A stretch of 64,000 bases of DNA from Podospora pseudocomata (GCF_035222375.1 NC_085891.1:1674001-1738000), one strand, 5' to 3'. Shown: positions 53,653 through 64,000, counted from the stretch's first letter. Numbers and translations are program-made. Notes: a model not told the origin generated them from the letters alone.

Positions 53653-54481
53653 CGAGAAAACCAACGTCAAGATGATTGTCGAACGCAAGGTCAAGATTGT
53701 GACGGAGCAGCACAACATCGACAAGCCCCCCGTCAACGAGGGGTTTCCGATGAAGGAGTGGACGATTGAGGTTTATGTTTTGGACCAGGAGGGGAGGGAG
53801 AGGCCGGCGAGGTGCTTTACCAAGGTTGTTTACAACTTGCATCCGAGTTTTGACAACCCTGTTCAGAGTAGGTTTATTTATTTGCGCAAAGGTTGGAGAT
53901 ATGGGGATGCTAATGTGGGAAATAGCCTTCACCGAGCCACCCTTCCGCTGCACCAACGAGGGCTGGGGCGAGTTTGAAATGTCGATTGAGCTCTACACGA
54001 CGGAGAAGGGGGGCAAGCAGACGATCCTGCACGACCTGAACTTTGCGGCGCCGCAGTATGAGAATGTGCATTCCGTCACGTTCAAGAACCCGAGCCAGGC
54101 GCTGCAGGCGCTGCTGAGGGAGACGGGCCCGCTGCCGTCGGATGAGGAGAGGAAGCAGCTCAAGAAGGGCGGGGAGGGGAGCAAGAAGAAGAAGACGTTT
54201 GATGTGGAGAAGATGGCGGATGGGCTGGTGAAGCTGAGCGAGGATGATTTGCTGCAGGTGATTCAGCTGATTCATGACGGGAAGGACGAGGGGACGTTTA
54301 TCCAGAATAATGTTGACCAGGGGGAGTTTTCGGTGGATTTGTACACGTTGCCGGATCCGTTGATGAAGGTGCTTTGGGATTACTTGGTGAGTTTTTGCCC
54401 TGGGTGGTGTTTGAGAGTATTGGTTTGGTTTGCTGACAGTTTGATGGATAGATCCGCGCCAATGTCCTCGGGAGAGACTAA
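52805..54481 (+). CDS. taf14: Taf14-like YEATS-domain protein with long Asn tract
   Basis: Taf14 is a shared subunit of TFIID, TFIIF, INO80, SWI/SNF and NuA3 in yeast and reads acylated histone lysines. Exons are 52805..52865, 53382..53867, 53926..54386 and 54452..54481 (345 residues). The splice at 53867/53926 gives NPVQTFTEPPFRCTNEGWGEF, the family signature. The YEATS fold spans about 118-240 (VERKVKIVTEQH, KEWTIEVYVLDQEGRERPA, KVVYNLHPSFDNP). The C-terminal ET-like domain is about 275-340 (DVEKMADGLVKLSEDDLLQV, ending YLIRANVLGRD). Unlike yeast Taf14, which starts at YEATS, this protein has an N-terminal extension with KKKKNNNKDKDD and 35 consecutive Asn (77-111). Intron 1 is 516 nt, by far the longest coding intron here. 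Yaf9 is the alternative, but the ET-like tail favours Taf14. Confidence 0.85.
53549..53653 (+). repeat. (AAC/AAT)35 repeat coding polyAsn
   Basis: Thirty-five consecutive Asn codons, a mix of AAC and AAT with a purer AAC 3' half, lie in frame in exon 2 of the TAF14-like gene. The mixed codons show the tract is not just recent slippage. Confidence 0.95.
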
Positions 54482-56572
54482 GTCGGCTCCTGCTGGGTTT
54501 CCGCTTGGTCTTTTTTCACTCAACAAACTGCGGTGCATTTGCAATGGCGTTCTGGGCGTCTTGGAAGACGGAAAAGGGAGAGAGGATGAAGCTTGTGGGC
54601 TTTGATTGACATCGCAGGGGTAGGAGATGAGACTTCTTCTTCTTTTCTTTTTCGCTGGCTGGCGTCATCGGGCTTCTATGTCTTTTTACAGGCAGGCTGG
54701 GGATGATCTCTTTTTCGTCTTTTTACGCGGAGGGGCTTTCAATATCTGGGCGAGCTCTGAAGATTCTGCTTCCCGATTTTAGCGAAATGTGCGTGCCCTT
54801 TTTTATGGAATCGGGCCAGGATTTTGCTTTTTAAATTGAGTTCTTTTGCTATCTGCCTTTGTTTCTGGGAATGGGGTCGAGGCATCGCGGTGGTGGCAAG
54901 TGTGGTTGTTGGTCTTGTAACTGTACATGTATCTCTCCTCTGAATAGTGAGACTGGTGATGCACTTTGCCATGACATATTTTGGCATTCCTCTAGCAATC
55001 TCGTGATCACGTTCAGAGGCAATGAATGGCACTGGGGTAAGGAGGCGGTTTTTCTTCATCGCACTGGCACGTAACTCGTGGTGCTTGTTAGGCATGTGAT
55101 GGGGTATTTTGGGGCTTGTAGTCAGTGATCGGAGATTTTTACATCTGGTGACGGTGTGTGAGATGGTGATATCTGGATGCAAGGTACGCGGCGTTGCCGG
55201 CTATAGGGCTCATGACATCGGGAGAATTTTGTAGCCAAGGTCAAGCATGGGAGGTGTGGAAAAGATACCTGCTCAATTACACCGAGCTGGATCAAGGTGA
55301 AAAAGCTGCTTGGTGAGTGGTCAATGGAGGCTGAGTTGGAAGAACCACATGACCTCCAACAAACTTGGAATTGATGGAAAACGTGACCCAAATTTTACAC
55401 GGCACGGACATCCTGTGGACGAGCCAGTGACTCGTTTCTGATTACTACACTTGAAAATGATTTGTCGATTTGCGGAGTTTTGATGTTTGATACCGGATGT
55501 AACAATTGATTGTTGAGTCGAGTCTCTATTCAAAGGCAGACAAAGATAATGGCTTCGATCGAGGAGAAAGAGACCCTTTATGCAGACATGCAAGACTGAC
55601 TTGGAGGCTGAAGCGTTATCAATGCAATGTTACACCTTGGGGTAACCAACGCCCGGCCGACACCGAATTGAACACACACCGGGGCGGATAAGGGCAAGCC
55701 GAGTTGTTTTTTCTCATCCAATTGATAGCTCCCGATCTGGAATTGGGAATTGGAGTTTTCGTGACTTGACTCCTACTTTTCGTACACACCTTCACAAGCT
55801 CACACGCTCACACACACCGCCACAAGAGGAGGAGAAGCGGGAAACAAGGATCGCGCTTCTTTGGCACGTTGCCGAGGTCATCCGCCCTTGACCTACAGAG
55901 GAAAGTGTTGACGGCACGAAACGTTCAAAGAGCCACCTTGATGGGCTCGAGATCGAGGGGATCGAGTTGGTTTTATTCTCTCTAGACAGAGCTAGGCAGG
56001 TGTAAGAGCTGCCTTGTCCTGCCTTGTCCCTGATCGTGATTCTGATAGGCTCCCTCAAGGTTCCTCAGTGGTCATCCGTTGCGTTCGTTTGCCGCGCACC
56101 CCCTCCTTCGCTCACCCCGCAGCCAGGGGACGCCCAGGCCACGGTGGCTAGCTCGCCCGGGGCGTTTTTTCCATCAGCCTTTGAGGTGCAACCAAAAAAG
56201 CAGAGGACCCGGGAATTTATTTTGAATGGGGCCCTTCTAGCCCCAAAAGCAGGTTCCATCCCGACTTTCCCTTGAACCCCGACTCCTCCTTCACCCACCG
56301 CAAACCGCTTCAAGCCGCCGCGACGCGCGCAAACGCCCTCTCTGCTCGGGGCATTCTGGGGCCGACCAGCAACGAATACCTGGCGATTGAAACAATTCTA
56401 TAGGGCGAACCCAAGTCACCAACACATAGCATACCCAGCAAACGACAGAGACCCGAACCGACAGCCCGAAAAGCAAGTGACGTGTGTTGCGTCGTGCCTG
56501 CCGATTCCCGCAGCCGGGGCCGACCGACTGCACCACACAGAAGGAAACCCGCCTTTGCTTGCTTGCCCCGTC
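54482..56572. other. 2.1-kb spacer before the Zn2Cys6 regulator gene
   Basis: It holds the TAF14-like 3' UTR and the promoter/leader of the regulator gene. The open frame upstream of 56573 runs in frame into the regulator, but it is leader-like. No RNA gene or repeat family is evident. Confidence 0.45.
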
Positions 56573-59500
56573 ATGGCGCAATTTGCCGCCTCGGCCGCAC
56601 AGCTGTCAATGTCGCCAATTTCACCCACCGCCGCCCTGTCATCTTCGGGTGCCGCAGGAGGCTCCGCTTCTGGACCTCCGCCACCGAGTGGCTCCGCCGG
56701 GGCCGGGTCCGGTGTTGGTGGGGCCGTTTCTCCCCCATTACGTCCGGGCCACCATAGGGAGCAGTCGCAGTCTTCTGTCACCCAGGTACAGGGTGGTAGT
56801 GGACAACCTCAGCAACACAAACGGGTGTACCAAGCCTGCATACCTTGCCGCCGTCGAAAAGTCCGTTGCGATTTGGGATCGGTCGATGATCCACACGAAC
56901 CGCCTTGCGTGCGGTGCCGCCGTGAGAGCAAAGAATGCTACTTTAGCGCGACGAGACGGAAGAGAAAGATTGATGATGGGTCTGTGGAGGAGGACCCGGA
57001 GCAGGATGAATATATCTTGAGGAATGGCAGGAAATCGCTCAGGACCACGGTCGAATCACCTGCGAGCAGCACGGCTGCGTATGATCGACGACTCTACAGC
57101 GAGGTCCCGCTTACACCCGGAGGTAGCCGGGGGAGATCGATACCTCTCAAAAGGCCTAATGACTTGGCGTCGACGAGAGGGAGAGGAGGGAGTGTAGGCG
57201 GTGGTGGGGAGTTTGGAAACGGCGAGCCGAATACACCACTGGAGAACTTCGAGGCGAAGACCATGATGAGGAGGGAGGTGTATGGACCTCACGATGCGCT
57301 GGATTTGCTTTACAAGGCTGCTACGGATAAGTTAGTGTTTCAGTTGCTGTCGTCAGCATTGAGGTTTAGTAAACTGACATGCGAACAGCTCGTCGCACAA
57401 GATCGACGAGAACCCCACTCCAAGCCGCCGAGCTACACAGTCACAGGCGCATTCGCATTCACACTCCCACTCCATCCATGCCCACAATCATGTCGATTCA
57501 CGCAAGTCGTCGAACACGATTACACCGGGCACATACCATCATACCCGTCACCCCTCGCGAGCAGATGGCCCCACCGTCGACCAGCAGATCGACCCGGAGC
57601 TTAGCAAGACCGAGCAGCTGCCGGATCTTGGCAAGGAAGAGGCCCTCAAGGCCTGGGCGAGATTCCGCTTCGTACGGGCAGGATGGTTTACCGCCCAGGA
57701 AGCAATTGATTACATTGAATAGTATGGACTACCCTGGTGTCTGTTTTTGGAGCGACCAATGCTGACAATGGCCCAGCTATTACAAGTACCTCTCACCACT
57801 TACACCCATATCACCGCCGACATTCCAGACGCCGTCTTCTCACTTGACGTTACTGACTGAGGAACCGATACTCACCGTGACCCTCTTGACCATCGCCTCC
57901 AGATACCGCAAGATGCCCGGCACCGGCGGCCACTGTCGTTCACACGCCATCCACGAACAGTTGTGGACCTACCTCCGCGGCATGATCGAAAGAGTCGTCT
58001 GGGGTCAGGAGGCGTTTGGTGGTGGCTTCTGTGGCTCAGGGGCAGATGATATGCAGAACTCGAGCACGGCTCCATGGAGGGGTCTGCGGAGAGGCAGTCT
58101 ACGAACTCTGGGCACGATTGAGTCACTGATGATATTGACAGAATGGCACCCTCGCGCCCTCCACTTCCCGCCAAACGAAGCCACTGACGAGCTACTCCTT
58201 CCTGACTTTAGCTCCCAGAGCCCGGTGGATAGTGACAGCCACCGGCCTGGGGGGAGGATTGGGGGCCCCAGAATTGAAAGCTGGCTTGAGCCGGCGTGGC
58301 GGAGTGATAGGATGTGCTGGATGCTGCTGAGCACAGGGATGGGCTTGGCGTATGAGTTGGGCGTGTTTGATGACATCGATGAGCTGCTCGCCACAGGGGC
58401 TATTGCTAGGCCAGAGTATGAAGAAGAAGCGTACCGGCTCCGAGCGAGCAGGATCAAGAGGCTGCTTCTAATTTACCTCAGCCAACTGGCCGGTAGGTTG
58501 GGCTGGACAAACATGGTACCTGACGAGCTGCGGAGGTCGGACGAGAAGTACACCTTCAAGAGGAGGCCGAATACTGTGGAGGGCAACACGCCCGGGACTA
58601 ACCAGTCGTCACTGTCCAACGTTTTCAACTACATACCTGATCTGGAGCTCGATGATCAAATCATCCACTGCTGGGCGGGCATCAGCAACGCGATGCACCT
58701 CGGCAACGAGAAATTGTTCAGGTCGAGGAAGCACACGACTGATATTATTCAGAGCGGGAGCTACATTTCTCTTCTCAAAGAGTTCCAGCCGCTGCTGAGG
58801 GACTGGTGGAATCATTTTGAGCGATTCCGGATGCCCCCATACATCAGACACATACTCACGATTGAGTATGAGTACGTCCGCATCTATATCAACTCGCTCT
58901 CCCTTCAGGCTGTCGTCGAACGGTGCACTAACAACGCCGGCGGGGGGCCTAACGGGGGCAATGGTACCGCGACCGGAGGGGAGGGAGGCGGCAGTGTTTC
59001 GGGGCAATCTGGACCGCAGCTGTCACCCCAGACACAGCACTACTACGGCAAGCTGCCTTTGGGCCAGCTAGGCGGTTTTGGTGTTGAGGACCAGGAGTAT
59101 GTGAGGGAGGTTGTTAATGGCAGCCGAAACCTGCTCCGGACCGTGGTCGAGGGGTTGCTGCCGGATGATTACCTAAAGCACGCGCCGGTGAGGACGTATT
59201 TCAGAATTATCTCTGGGGCTATGTTCTTGCTCAAGACCTTTGCGCTGGGGGCACCCAAGTCGGATGTGGAGATTAGCATTGGGCTGATGGATCAGACTGT
59301 CAGCGCGTTGAGGAACTGTGTGGTGGATGATGTGCACTTGGGCATTAGGTTTGCGGATATGCTGGAGACGTTGACGGGGAGGTTGAGGAACAGGTTTATC
59401 CATGCGCCGCCTCCACCAGCACCGCCAGCGGGATCGGCTACGGGACAGCAACAGCAGGATGGAATGGGGGGGATGATGGGGCTTCATGGGGATGCTAATG

Positions 59501-60062
59501 GGCATCAACATGGGGGCGTGAATGGGCACGGGCTGCATCATCAGCACTCCCATCACAACAATAATGGGGTGGCGGATCCGTGGTTGAAGTTGAGGGAGGG
59601 GGCTGGTGCTGCTGGTATGTTTTCTTCTTGTTTTCCGAACCACAGCCAAATCTTGCTAACCTCTTGTGTCAAGAACGATCTGCAACCCCAGCCAACATAT
59701 CGGCCACACCATGGGATCTCACCACGGGCAATTTCCCTTACCCGACTGGCTCGGCATCCATGTTTGGACCCTCCACCCCAGCCGCAGCCACAGGTCTGGA
59801 CAATACCAATGGCAACGGCAACAACTCTGCTCACAGCCACAACAACGGGCTGGACACCAACGCCTTTTTGGACGACTGGACCAACCCCGGAAACGAAATG
59901 TGGTACCTGCCCACCGGACCGGCCTTCTTCCAAAACATCGACAATAGCACCTCGGTATCGATGACGGCTGAGGGTGTGAATGTGGGTGGGTTGGACCTGC
60001 TGGAGTACATGGCGATGGACAACCCCATGGACGGGTTTGGCATGGATGGGAGTGGTTTCTAG
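56573..60062 (+). CDS. Zn2Cys6 transcription factor, possibly ARO80-like
   Basis: Exons are 56573..57330, 57389..57721, 57777..59614 and 59674..60062 (1105 residues). The Zn2Cys6 cluster [11 protein letters not shown], then [11 protein letters not shown], lies at about 94-129 with the C-x2-C-x6-C spacing kept in both halves. A basic RRKRK patch follows it. The middle region (about 385-850) carries fungal-specific regulator blocks such as [57 protein letters not shown] and [14 protein letters not shown]. The WHPRALHFP block recalls ARO80-type activators of aromatic amino-acid catabolism, but that subfamily call is tentative. Two His-rich patches occur ([14 protein letters not shown] near 275 and [13 protein letters not shown] near 950). 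The C-terminus is Asn/Gly-rich and acidic, like an activation domain. Confidence 0.88.
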
Positions 60063-60730
60063 TTTTGTGGGTTTTTTTTTGTTTTTGTTTTTTTCATGTT
60101 TGTTAAGGGAAGCGTGGGTTTATGGGAAAAGCGAACCGAAAAAATGGGTTTGAGCGAAGGGGAACAGGGAGGCAAAAATTTGACATTATTTACAAAGCGG
60201 TTAGGGTGGTGGGTGGGTGGATGTTGTGTTGATGAAGGGTTTGTCTTTTTCTGTTGGTCGTTTTTTTTTCTTGGGCGGGACCTACGCCACGTATCTCATC
60301 TAAAAAGCTAGGTACAGGATTGTTATTTATTTGTTATTTGCTGCCCAGTAGCTATCTAGTTAGCCTTTGCTGTTTTTGGGAGGATATGGACGGATATGGA
60401 AGAGAACAACATCTCGTGACGGGACGAGGGAAAACTGAAAGATATTTTGAAAAAGATATGTTTTGTGAGAGTGGAATTAGGGGTGGTCGGTGTTATTGTT
60501 TTTTTCAAAGCCGTAGCAACTGTTTTTGTTTCCTTGGTTATTGTTAACACTTTGCTGTTGTCAAGTTATGTACCTATCAAGTGCGGTATGAATGATTTTG
60601 GTTTAGAGAATGAGAACATGACAGATACCCCTTGCCTCTCTCTCTCCAGATCTCCAAGGCTAGTCTGGAGATTTAGATGTTCTTTACAGTAGTTGAGTTA
60701 GATTCTTCCTTTCAGTCCCCATACAATACA
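60063..60730 (+). other. 3' region of the Zn2Cys6 regulator gene
   Basis: T-rich sequence with several short frames; no gene is supported. It ends where the inverted-repeat nest begins. Confidence 0.4.
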
Positions 60731-60731
60731 T

Positions 60732-60815
60732 GAGAAATTTCAGCCGTGCATTACCTTTTTTTTTTTAGACGTGCATTACCCTCTGTAGCTCTTATTAACT
60801 ATACCGTCGACTACA
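60732..60815 (+). repeat. Inverted-repeat arm B (left copy)
   Basis: The segment beginning GAGAAATTTCAGCCGTGCAT matches the reverse complement of 61561-61630, with 22 of 24 bases identical at the outer end. GTGCATTACC is locally duplicated here (about 60746 and 60772) around a T tract. It lies outside the first fossil LTR. The element type is unknown. Confidence 0.65.
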
Positions 60816-60898
60816 TCATCAACCACACTTTCAACCACAACTAGCATAGCTTTATAGTTTTTTTCCCCTGTATAATTTACAGTGTAAATCAATATTTA

Positions 60899-61515
60899 TG
60901 TCACGGCGGTTGCTCCGTGACCGTCGTTGACCCACTGATGGAGCTCGGCACGTGCAGAGCATGGGCCAATGCGACTAGAAAGATTCTGCATCTCGCTGCC
61001 GAGACCTGTTTGTAGCTCTTTGAGCTACGTCTTGACAATAGAGCCTGCCCGTACCAGACGGAATAGAGCCCAAACCATAGCTTAGCTGAATACTACTGTC
61101 ATTAACCTGTCAACCTGTGCTACTGTCACAACCTTAACATCGGGAACGGTGGAGCAGTGCAAGGTCACCAACCAATCAGAACAAGGTCGCAGCGATCATG
61201 GGCAATAAGACTGGGAAGTGCAGTGATCACGGAAGTACGACCAATAAGAACCAGAGAAGGATCATAGCGATCATTGTGATCATTGGGAAAGAGCGGAATG
61301 ATCACCATGATCGGGGAGAATCACAAGTCTATATATACGGAGGAACTAGATAGCTCGTAGATAGTTCCGCAGTATGCAATTCAGATTGTATTCACGGTAT
61401 CTTGTGTTTACATTGAGACATCTTGTTGTGCACTGTTTAGCTGCACCGAACCAATTGTCAGAAGTTACCTTCAACCAGTATCCCTTTCAGAGGTTCTGTA
61501 CAGGGGTTCGTCACA
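60899..61515 (+). mobile_element. Fossil solo LTR-like remnant (copy 1)
   Basis: A 617-bp segment bounded by TGTCACGG at its left and GTTCGTCACA at its right, the TG...CA ends expected of an LTR. It carries a TATATATA promoter-like box at about 61330 and a U3-like part rich in GATCA motifs. It shares its last about 180 bp at high identity with copy 2. There is no internal coding region and no matching target-site duplication is visible, so this is a broken relic of an LTR retrotransposon (superfamily not decidable). The close match between copies suggests modest age. Confidence 0.65.
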
Positions 61516-61560
61516 TGAGGCCTTTAATTGCAAAGGCTTTAATTCCGAGGCTGGTAATAG

Positions 61561-61630
61561 TAATGTAGTTAATGAGAAGCTATATATAACCCTAACCCCT
61601 GTAGGGGGTAATGCACGGCTAGAATTTCTC
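61561..61630 (-). repeat. Inverted-repeat arm B (right copy)
   Basis: This is the inverted partner of the repeat at 60732-60815, placed between the two fossil LTRs. It includes a telomere-like ACCCTAACCC (61589..61598). Together the arms bracket the first LTR copy. Confidence 0.65.
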
Positions 61631-61700
61631 TAATATATCGTTGACCGATGCTGTGACGCCTGGATAAATGTTGCTACAATCCCAAATATGATGAGGTTTA

Positions 61701-62037
61701 TGTGACGAACCCCTGTACAGAACCTCTGAAAGGGATACGGGTTGAAGGTAACTTCTGACAATTTGGTTCGGTGCAGCTAAACAGTGCACAACAAGATGTC
61801 TCAATGTAAACACAAGATACCGTGAATACAAGCGTGAATTGCATACTGCGGAACTGTCTATCTACACCAGCCAGTTCCTCCGTATATATAGACCTCCCCT
61901 GAGCCGTGCTCAGTCTGATCAATGTGTCCTGATCATTGATCAGTCTTCCTGTACTGTGATTGGCTCTCCTAGGTGTTTCTGTGCTAATGATTGGTCTGTG
62001 GTGCGCCCCGCGCCCCACCAAGTGTCAAGCCGTGACA
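61701..62037 (-). mobile_element. Fossil solo LTR-like remnant (copy 2, inverted)
   Basis: A 337-bp segment in opposite orientation to copy 1. On the minus strand it opens with TGTCACGGC and closes with GTTCGTCACA, and has the same TATATATA box. The R/U5-like part is nearly the same as copy 1, while the U3-like part is shorter and different. It has no coding capacity and looks like a broken solo LTR of the same family. Confidence 0.65.
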
Positions 62038-62584
62038 TCTAATCATGCCGCTGAATTATATCTTTTATCTCACATCATTGTCAGAGAACCAAAAAGCAGG
62101 AGCCATGTCATAACACACTAGTACTGGAACATGTCCATAACACCACACTATTCTCTCACCACCTCGCACAAACCAAAAGACTTAATTAATGCAATACATT
62201 ACATCCTCTTCATACCTACCCTACGCTAGAGCACCGCTGCTCTAACACAGAAAAAAAGGCTAACACCCCCCCTCCATCCCCTTCCCATGGTACTTCCCAT
62301 CTTCTCATCTAAAACGCCTCTTTTATTCTCTCTTTCGCTGTAAATGTAAATGCTAGTCTCCTAAGCAAAGAATCCCCCCATCCACCAGACAAAACAAAAC
62401 AAAAGCTTCCCCCCTCCCCACCCATCCCACCACCCTCTTAGCCAATTTACCCCCACCAAGTCTCCTCTTCCAAAGCAGCAAATGTATGTTATGTATGTGA
62501 CGCCGCATCTCACTCCCATATTCATGTCTGTGCATAATAGGTACAATTTTACTCCATCACCAAACCCCACTCTATCACTACCCA
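62038..62584 (-). other. Spacer and 3' region of the 252-residue protein gene
   Basis: Pyrimidine-rich on the plus strand with C runs; no gene is supported. It probably contains the 3' UTR of the minus-strand gene that ends at 62585. Confidence 0.4.
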
Positions 62585-63343
62585 TCATCCCCATCCCCAT
62601 TTATCCTCTGCCCTAACCAAGCCCAAGCCCCTAGAAGTGAACAATTCCCCACTTACTCTCCCTTCCCATTCCTTCGCCCTTGTCTTTATTCTTTTCCTTC
62701 TCGTCGCCATCCTCCTCTCTTTTTCTTTTCCTTTCGGGGATGAACTCTGGTTCGACTCCGAGAATCCGACCTCATTCCTCAACAGAGACGGGTTCCTCCC
62801 CATAACATGACCAGAAAGACGCGCAAACTTGGGTATCATAACCTCCAAAGGGTCAATCTCCCGCCTAGGCCGAGGCGGCTTGGTACCTGCAGATGAAGTG
62901 TAAGGAAGTTCCGGAAGCCCCGGTAATGTGATTTTCAAAAGTCCAAGTTCTGTAAGCGAAGGCAGTTTGACACCTCTAAGAGATGCACCAGGAGTGGGAA
63001 GTTGTGAAAGTCTGGGGAATGTATTTCTTGAATGGCCAGGCTGCCGATCAAGCGGAGGCAGCTTGATACGTCCAAGTGTACTTATATGAGCAGAACAACC
63101 TTGTGGCCGTTTAAGCAATGTAGAGGAGGCTGAGAGATTCTTGACTGTTACACGACGTAAAGCTCCATAGTTTGACTTCGCCGACTGGGGCTTTATACCT
63201 GCAAATGAAAAGGTCGGGATGGGAAGTCGTGTAGGGTTGGGCGATGCGATAACCGGGGGCGTCTTGATTTGTACAGGTTGTTTAACACTGGTGGTGGTGA
63301 CCGACTCTTCTTCTTCATGGTCAAAATCCACCCGGTCCGACAT
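62585..63343 (-). CDS. Unrecognised 252-residue low-complexity protein
   Basis: I do not recognise a family. The frame starts MSDRVDFDHEEEES and runs uninterrupted for 252 codons. It is Pro/Leu/Ser-rich and basic, with spaced LPxL or LPxLxxL units (RIKLPPLDR, RLSQLPTPG, KLPSLTELG, ITLPGLPELP). A highly basic RRMATRRKRIKTRAKEW segment near the C-terminus could be a nuclear signal. No membrane span or catalytic motif is visible. The upstream partial frame on the same strand ends close by, and a splice could join the two (ACTTAG acceptor at 63347-63352, phase 0), making this a 3' exon of a larger gene. It may also be a stand-alone or species-restricted gene. Confidence 0.45.
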   Translation of the reverse strand: MSDRVDFDHEEEESVTTTSVKQPVQIKTPPVIASPNPTRLPIPTFSFAGIKPQSAKSNYGALRRVTVKNLSASSTLLKRPQGCSAHISTLGRIKLPPLDRQPGHSRNTFPRLSQLPTPGASLRGVKLPSLTELGLLKITLPGLPELPYTSSAGTKPPRPRREIDPLEVMIPKFARLSGHVMGRNPSLLRNEVGFSESNQSSSPKGKEKERRMATRRKRIKTRAKEWEGRVSGELFTSRGLGLVRAEDKWGWG

Positions 63344-63511
63344 TTCCTAAGTGCTTTGCGTGTTTCCGTCTACCCAGTCCAAAAGATTATCCAGACCCTC
63401 CTTGACATCGGTATCCGGATGCGCTTCGGGTGGGTCACCAGAAGGCTTGTACGGCCGAGGGGTATACTAGGCCAGCTCTGGCTCTGCACCTCCTGAAGAC
63501 CGAGCTGAAAC

Positions 63512-64000
63512 CTAAGCACTCGGTTTTTGCACCTGAGCCTGTTGGTCCTCGCCTCCGTCACCAACCCGTATCTCAGCAACCTTGTCGCTGGCATGATCAT
63601 CGGCAATATCAGCAGGTACGGTGTGAATCTGCTGCTGTGCCCATTTGTCCTCGGCTATCTGATCAAACAAGTTCTGTGCTTCGGCGGGAGGCGCTGGGAT
63701 CTCTTCTTCGGGGAATGTCGGCTCATGCTCAATAAATTCCAGTGATGGACCACTCATGAAGACTTCATCCATCTCGTCCCCGGCCGCAAAGCCGTCGTCG
63801 TTGGACGAGTTGTCGTTCTGCGCAATATCGCTAGCAATGTCCCCGTCAGACGCCACCGAGCCAGGCTTGATGTTCTGGAAATTCCAGTTCGAGCCAATAA
63901 CCGAAGTCATGCCGGCCATACCGCCATTGTCGTAGTCGGGAAGGCCGATGCCCTCATCCTCATCACCCTCAATGCTGTTGTGCAACGTGGATTGATCCCA
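63512..64000 (-). CDS. Unrecognised acidic protein, C-terminal part (runs off the window)
   Basis: The frame is open from the window edge for 162 codons. It is acidic and low-complexity (SIEGDEDEGIGLPDYDNGG, SDGDIASDIAQNDNSSNDD, EHEPTFPEEEIPAPPAEA) with a FDQIAEDKWAQQQ helix-like stretch. No domain is recognised. Its true 3' end is uncertain. It may stop at 63512. It may be spliced with a 66-nt intron (63467..63532, CAG/GTGCAA to CCTAG) to an exon 63347..63466 ending LLDWVDGNTQST. Or it may be spliced from 63533 to the frame that begins near 63346, joining the 252-residue frame. All three keep the reading phase. Confidence 0.5.
   Translation of the reverse strand, partial: WDQSTLHNSIEGDEDEGIGLPDYDNGGMAGMTSVIGSNWNFQNIKPGSVASDGDIASDIAQNDNSSNDDGFAAGDEMDEVFMSGPSLEFIEHEPTFPEEEIPAPPAEAQNLFDQIAEDKWAQQQIHTVPADIADDHASDKVAEIRVGDGGEDQQAQVQKPSA

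Noticed and set aside
53368-53736. Poly-Leu membrane-like peptide on the minus strand
   Set aside because: It is the reverse reading of the Asn-codon repeat in the TAF14-like gene.
61374-61831. Two similar short open frames in inverted orientation
   Set aside because: Their likeness comes from the inverted fossil LTR copies, not from a duplicated gene.
62740-62765. tRNA B-box-like GGTTCGACTCC
   Set aside because: The flanking bases do not form a T stem or acceptor stem, and it lies within an open frame.

Overview
The window looks like nuclear chromosomal DNA from a filamentous ascomycete, most likely a Sordariomycete of the Sordariales (Neurospora/Podospora relatives). The genes are eukaryotic and mostly single-copy housekeeping genes. 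They carry short introns (about 50-115 nt) with GTRNGT-like donors and YAG acceptors. The Tom22 receptor resembles the Neurospora one as I recall it, and the families are those of hyphal fungi (HAM1-like protein, heterotrimeric G-beta, Zn2Cys6 regulator). Splice junctions were placed by eye, using reading phase and family conservation. No tRNA, rRNA, CRISPR or prokaryotic operon was seen.

Layout. 1-4.1 kb: VPS16 (partial, -) and ATG16 (+) diverge from one 411-bp spacer, then the histone H3K79 methyltransferase DOT1 (-). 6.4-9.3 kb: a HAM1-like/BPI-like fungal protein (+). 10.1-13.4 kb: DNA ligase IV (+). 14.1-18.3 kb: Tom22 and the Na+/H+ antiporter Nha1 (both -). 20.5-26.9 kb: Pif1 helicase and the decapping enhancer Edc3 (both +). 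27.4-30.5 kb: uracil phosphoribosyltransferase (-) and the fluoride exporter Fex (+), divergent. 31.0-36.0 kb: methionyl-tRNA synthetase and a short tRNase Z-like protein (+), meeting an ADAL-type deaminase (-). 38.1-45.0 kb: G-protein beta subunit and a phosducin-like protein (+), separated by about 4.5 kb without a convincing gene. 47.0-54.5 kb: an unknown single-pass membrane protein, Yrb1/RanBP1 and a Taf14-like YEATS protein with a 35-Asn run (+). 56.6-60.1 kb: a Zn2Cys6 transcription factor (+). 60.7-62.0 kb: a nest of inverted repeats with two fossil LTRs. 62.6-64 kb: unrecognised acidic/low-complexity coding sequence (-).

Plausible functional links are VPS16 with ATG16 (autophagosome formation and vacuolar fusion), G-beta with its phosducin-like co-chaperone, and DNA ligase IV with Pif1 (genome maintenance). 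The clearest unexplained signal is a telomere-repeat-like 10-mer (ACCCTAACCC or its complement). It occurs five times, and four of those lie 90-400 bp upstream of plus-strand genes for DNA or RNA metabolism. No wholly novel multi-gene system is evident. The unknowns most worth a look are the 902-aa membrane protein, the 252-aa protein near the right edge, and the repeat nest.
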